From positions 62,001 through 126,000 of the forward strand of contig NZ_DATCTU010000032.1 of NCBI RefSeq assembly GCF_036567765.1: a stretch of DNA of 64,000 nucleotides, written 5' to 3'. A program made the position numbers and the translations under genes. This DNA is from Pseudobacteroides sp. (GTDB lineage: Bacteria > Bacillota > Clostridia > Acetivibrionales > DSM-2933). The notes under the pieces are model-generated. The model searched no databases, had not been told where the DNA came from, and saw only the letters and a program-made list of their open reading frames with translations. Positions 62,921 through 64,000 of the stretch are shown here, in pieces (within the stretch, counting starts at the first letter, position 1; each line of letters begins with the position of its first letter).

Positions 62921-63020
62921 AAAAAAGTGAAAAGCTAAAGGTAAAAGCTTTCCACCCAAAAAGCCGAAATCTTGAAACGGAAATATTCCGCCAACCGGAA
63001 CAACTGCACTATCTATTAGT
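62921..63020 (-). ncRNA. Candidate riboswitch/attenuator leader of the CPA1 antiporter gene
   Basis: Minus strand, read 5' to 3': start near 63025; TTGGCGGA (plus 62987-62994) inside a CGGAA-TAT-TTCCG hairpin (plus 62978-62990); TTCAA (plus 62972-62976); GATTT (plus 62967-62971). Then an intrinsic terminator, GTGGAAAGCT (plus 62946-62955) paired with AGCTTTTCAC (plus 62927-62936), 9-nt loop, followed by TTTTTT (plus 62921-62926). The terminator lies ~90 bases before the start codon, so transcription must be read through to express the gene. No known riboswitch class recognised. Confidence 0.6.
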
Positions 63021-63031
63021 ATTTTTATTAT

Positions 63032-63060
63032 ATTATATCACAATTATATATATTGCACAA
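63032..63060 (-). promoter_or_regulatory. Sigma-A promoter of the CPA1 antiporter gene (gap 62831-63223)
   Basis: Minus strand TTGTGC (plus 63055-63060), a 17-nt spacer and perfect TATAAT (plus 63032-63037); a second TATAAT overlaps at 63027-63032. The region 63061-63223 up to the next gene shows no further feature that I can support. Confidence 0.7.
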
Positions 63061-63223
63061 TTTCTTTCCACTCTATAGTTTTCCAGGATATGCCACACAA
63101 AGACGCTCTCAACCTTGAAAAACCAGCAAATCATAGACATGAAAGCTCGAATTATTGGTAACGCTTTATATATCCTTTCAATACAATAATAACATGAAGA
63201 TTTTGTTTTTTTGGAGGCTATAT

Positions 63224-64000
63224 ATGCTGTCAAGGGAGGAATATATACGATTATCATTGGAGCTTAACTTATTCTTTGCAAGAATTGCAAAAGAACACTC
63301 AATATTTTTGGAGACTAGTTTTACTGGAAGAGATGCAAGATTTGCAGAGCAAGCTGATAACTTTAAAGTGCATTTTGAAGGGCTGTTAGCTGAAACCATT
63401 GTGCTATCTAATGGTGTTATAAGCCCGGAAGTAGTAGCGTCAGGAGAATTAGTGACTCCATTAACCTTGAGTGCGGAACAGGTATCCGCTTTCTATACAG
63501 GGGTTCAGATTAACTCAAATATAACGCAAGCAGAAGCAAGCATAGTCGGTAACCCTGGCATGATAGGGAATCCATTGCTTGAGCAGAGGATTTTTAATCT
63601 GAATCAAAAAGCTATTTCATTAGCATCGGCTTTGGCACAGTTCAAATCAACTGTTTTAAACAATGTTATTTCTTGTAGAATGTTTACAACAAACTACCCA
63701 TTGCTCCTTGATCACATTATTAGGGAAGCACAGTTTTATTTAAAGATGCTTACAAAGCTGCAAAGAAGGGAAGCGATACTTACAGAGCAAGAATTGCTTG
63801 AGCAGGAAGTTTTCTGGAATAGGATAATGGCAGAACATTCAATGTTTATCAGAGGCCTTCTTGATCCTTCTGAAGTAGAGCTTATCAGAACAGCAAACAA
63901 CTTTGGAAATGAATTTTCTGAGTTGACAAGAGAAGCTGTAGCAGCGTTAGATCAAACAATGGCATTGACAAATGTAACTGATGAAAGCTTAAAAGCAACA
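63224..64000 (+). CDS. DUF2935 family protein, 3' end outside window
   Basis: 259 codons visible from ATG 63224 (TTGGAGG upstream), open to the window edge. All-helical. The N-terminal repeat begins EEYIRLSLELNLFFARIAKE then HSIFLETSFTGRDA; a second copy begins near residue 190 (EQEVFWNRIMAEHSMFIRGL, LLDPSEVELI). Each repeat has an E/K-HSxF motif with His and acidic residues spaced as in four-helix metal-binding proteins. DUF2935 occurs in Bacilli and Clostridia; its physiological role is not established to my knowledge. Confidence 0.85.
   Translation, partial: MLSREEYIRLSLELNLFFARIAKEHSIFLETSFTGRDARFAEQADNFKVHFEGLLAETIVLSNGVISPEVVASGELVTPLTLSAEQVSAFYTGVQINSNITQAEASIVGNPGMIGNPLLEQRIFNLNQKAISLASALAQFKSTVLNNVISCRMFTTNYPLLLDHIIREAQFYLKMLTKLQRREAILTEQELLEQEVFWNRIMAEHSMFIRGLLDPSEVELIRTANNFGNEFSELTREAVAALDQTMALTNVTDESLKAT

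Noticed and set aside
62921..63020. ydaO-type c-di-AMP riboswitch at the K+ antiporter
   Set aside because: The family's conserved GGGGGACCC and GGGGUGAAUC-type blocks are absent; the same holds for the leader at 45964.
1..64000. CRISPR arrays, tRNA/rRNA genes, insertion sequences, prophage
   Set aside because: I looked for regular spaced repeats, cloverleaf-like GC-rich segments and transposase motifs and saw none. A tRNAscan or ISfinder run would settle it.

Overview
The window comes from a low-GC Gram-positive anaerobe of the Clostridia, most likely a cellulosome-forming lineage (Acetivibrio/Ruminiclostridium-like). The grounds are AT-rich DNA with strong purine-rich ribosome binding sites, a clostridial fla/che super-operon that uses FliY, CheC and CheD, a pyruvate formate-lyase cluster, and the remains of a GH9 cellulase that ends in a type I dockerin. 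The species assignment is inference.

Layout. 1-9.9 kb: housekeeping genes comM (5' cut by the window edge), dprA, topA and trmFO. Two sensor histidine kinase genes and a DUF2161 gene sit between comM and dprA. 10.2-43.6 kb: an almost unbroken flagellar/chemotaxis block, flgB flgC fliE fliF fliG fliH fliI fliJ motE-like fliK flgD TIGR02530 flgE flbD fliL fliM fliY cheY fliO fliP fliQ fliR flhB flhA flhF flhG ycgR cheB cheA cheW cheC cheD orf sigD fapA and three small genes, closed by a strong terminator at 43611. It encodes the basal body, C-ring, export gate, hook, much of the chemotaxis core and the sigma factor for late genes. motA, motB, flagellin, the filament cap and the hook-filament junction genes are absent. 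43.6-47.6 kb: cation homeostasis, with a KhtT/KhtU-like K+/H+ antiporter on the minus strand diverging from two RCK/TrkA genes and a UspA gene. 47.7-49.0 kb: a decayed GH9-dockerin pseudogene. 49.2-57.1 kb: a LysM protein, an ApbE/FMN-binding ferredoxin pair, an unknown lipoprotein, an ArgR-type-controlled aminotransferase and a DUF4015 lipoprotein. 57.5-61.3 kb: pflB-pflA-focA. 61.4-64 kb: a CPA1-type K+/H+ antiporter (minus strand) and a DUF2935 gene cut by the window edge.

Regulation readable from the sequence. A good sigma-D promoter sits in front of flgE inside the super-operon and is followed by a GC-rich structured leader with a UUCG tetraloop. A perfect 12-bp hairpin follows flgE. The flbD-fliL gap, where motAB usually lie, holds only hairpins and a weak promoter. 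Two ArgR-like boxes cover a sigma-A promoter in front of the aminotransferase gene.

The best candidates for something undescribed are two 5' leaders. One precedes the RCK/TrkA pair (45964-46050), the other the CPA1 antiporter (62921-63020, minus strand). Each has a sigma-A-like promoter, a folded segment and an intrinsic terminator well before the start codon, which is riboswitch-like architecture. Both carry TTGGCGGA, then TTCAA, then GATTT in the same order. Neither matches the c-di-AMP (ydaO) consensus as I remember it. No database search could be run, so all family names rest on recognised motifs and gene order.
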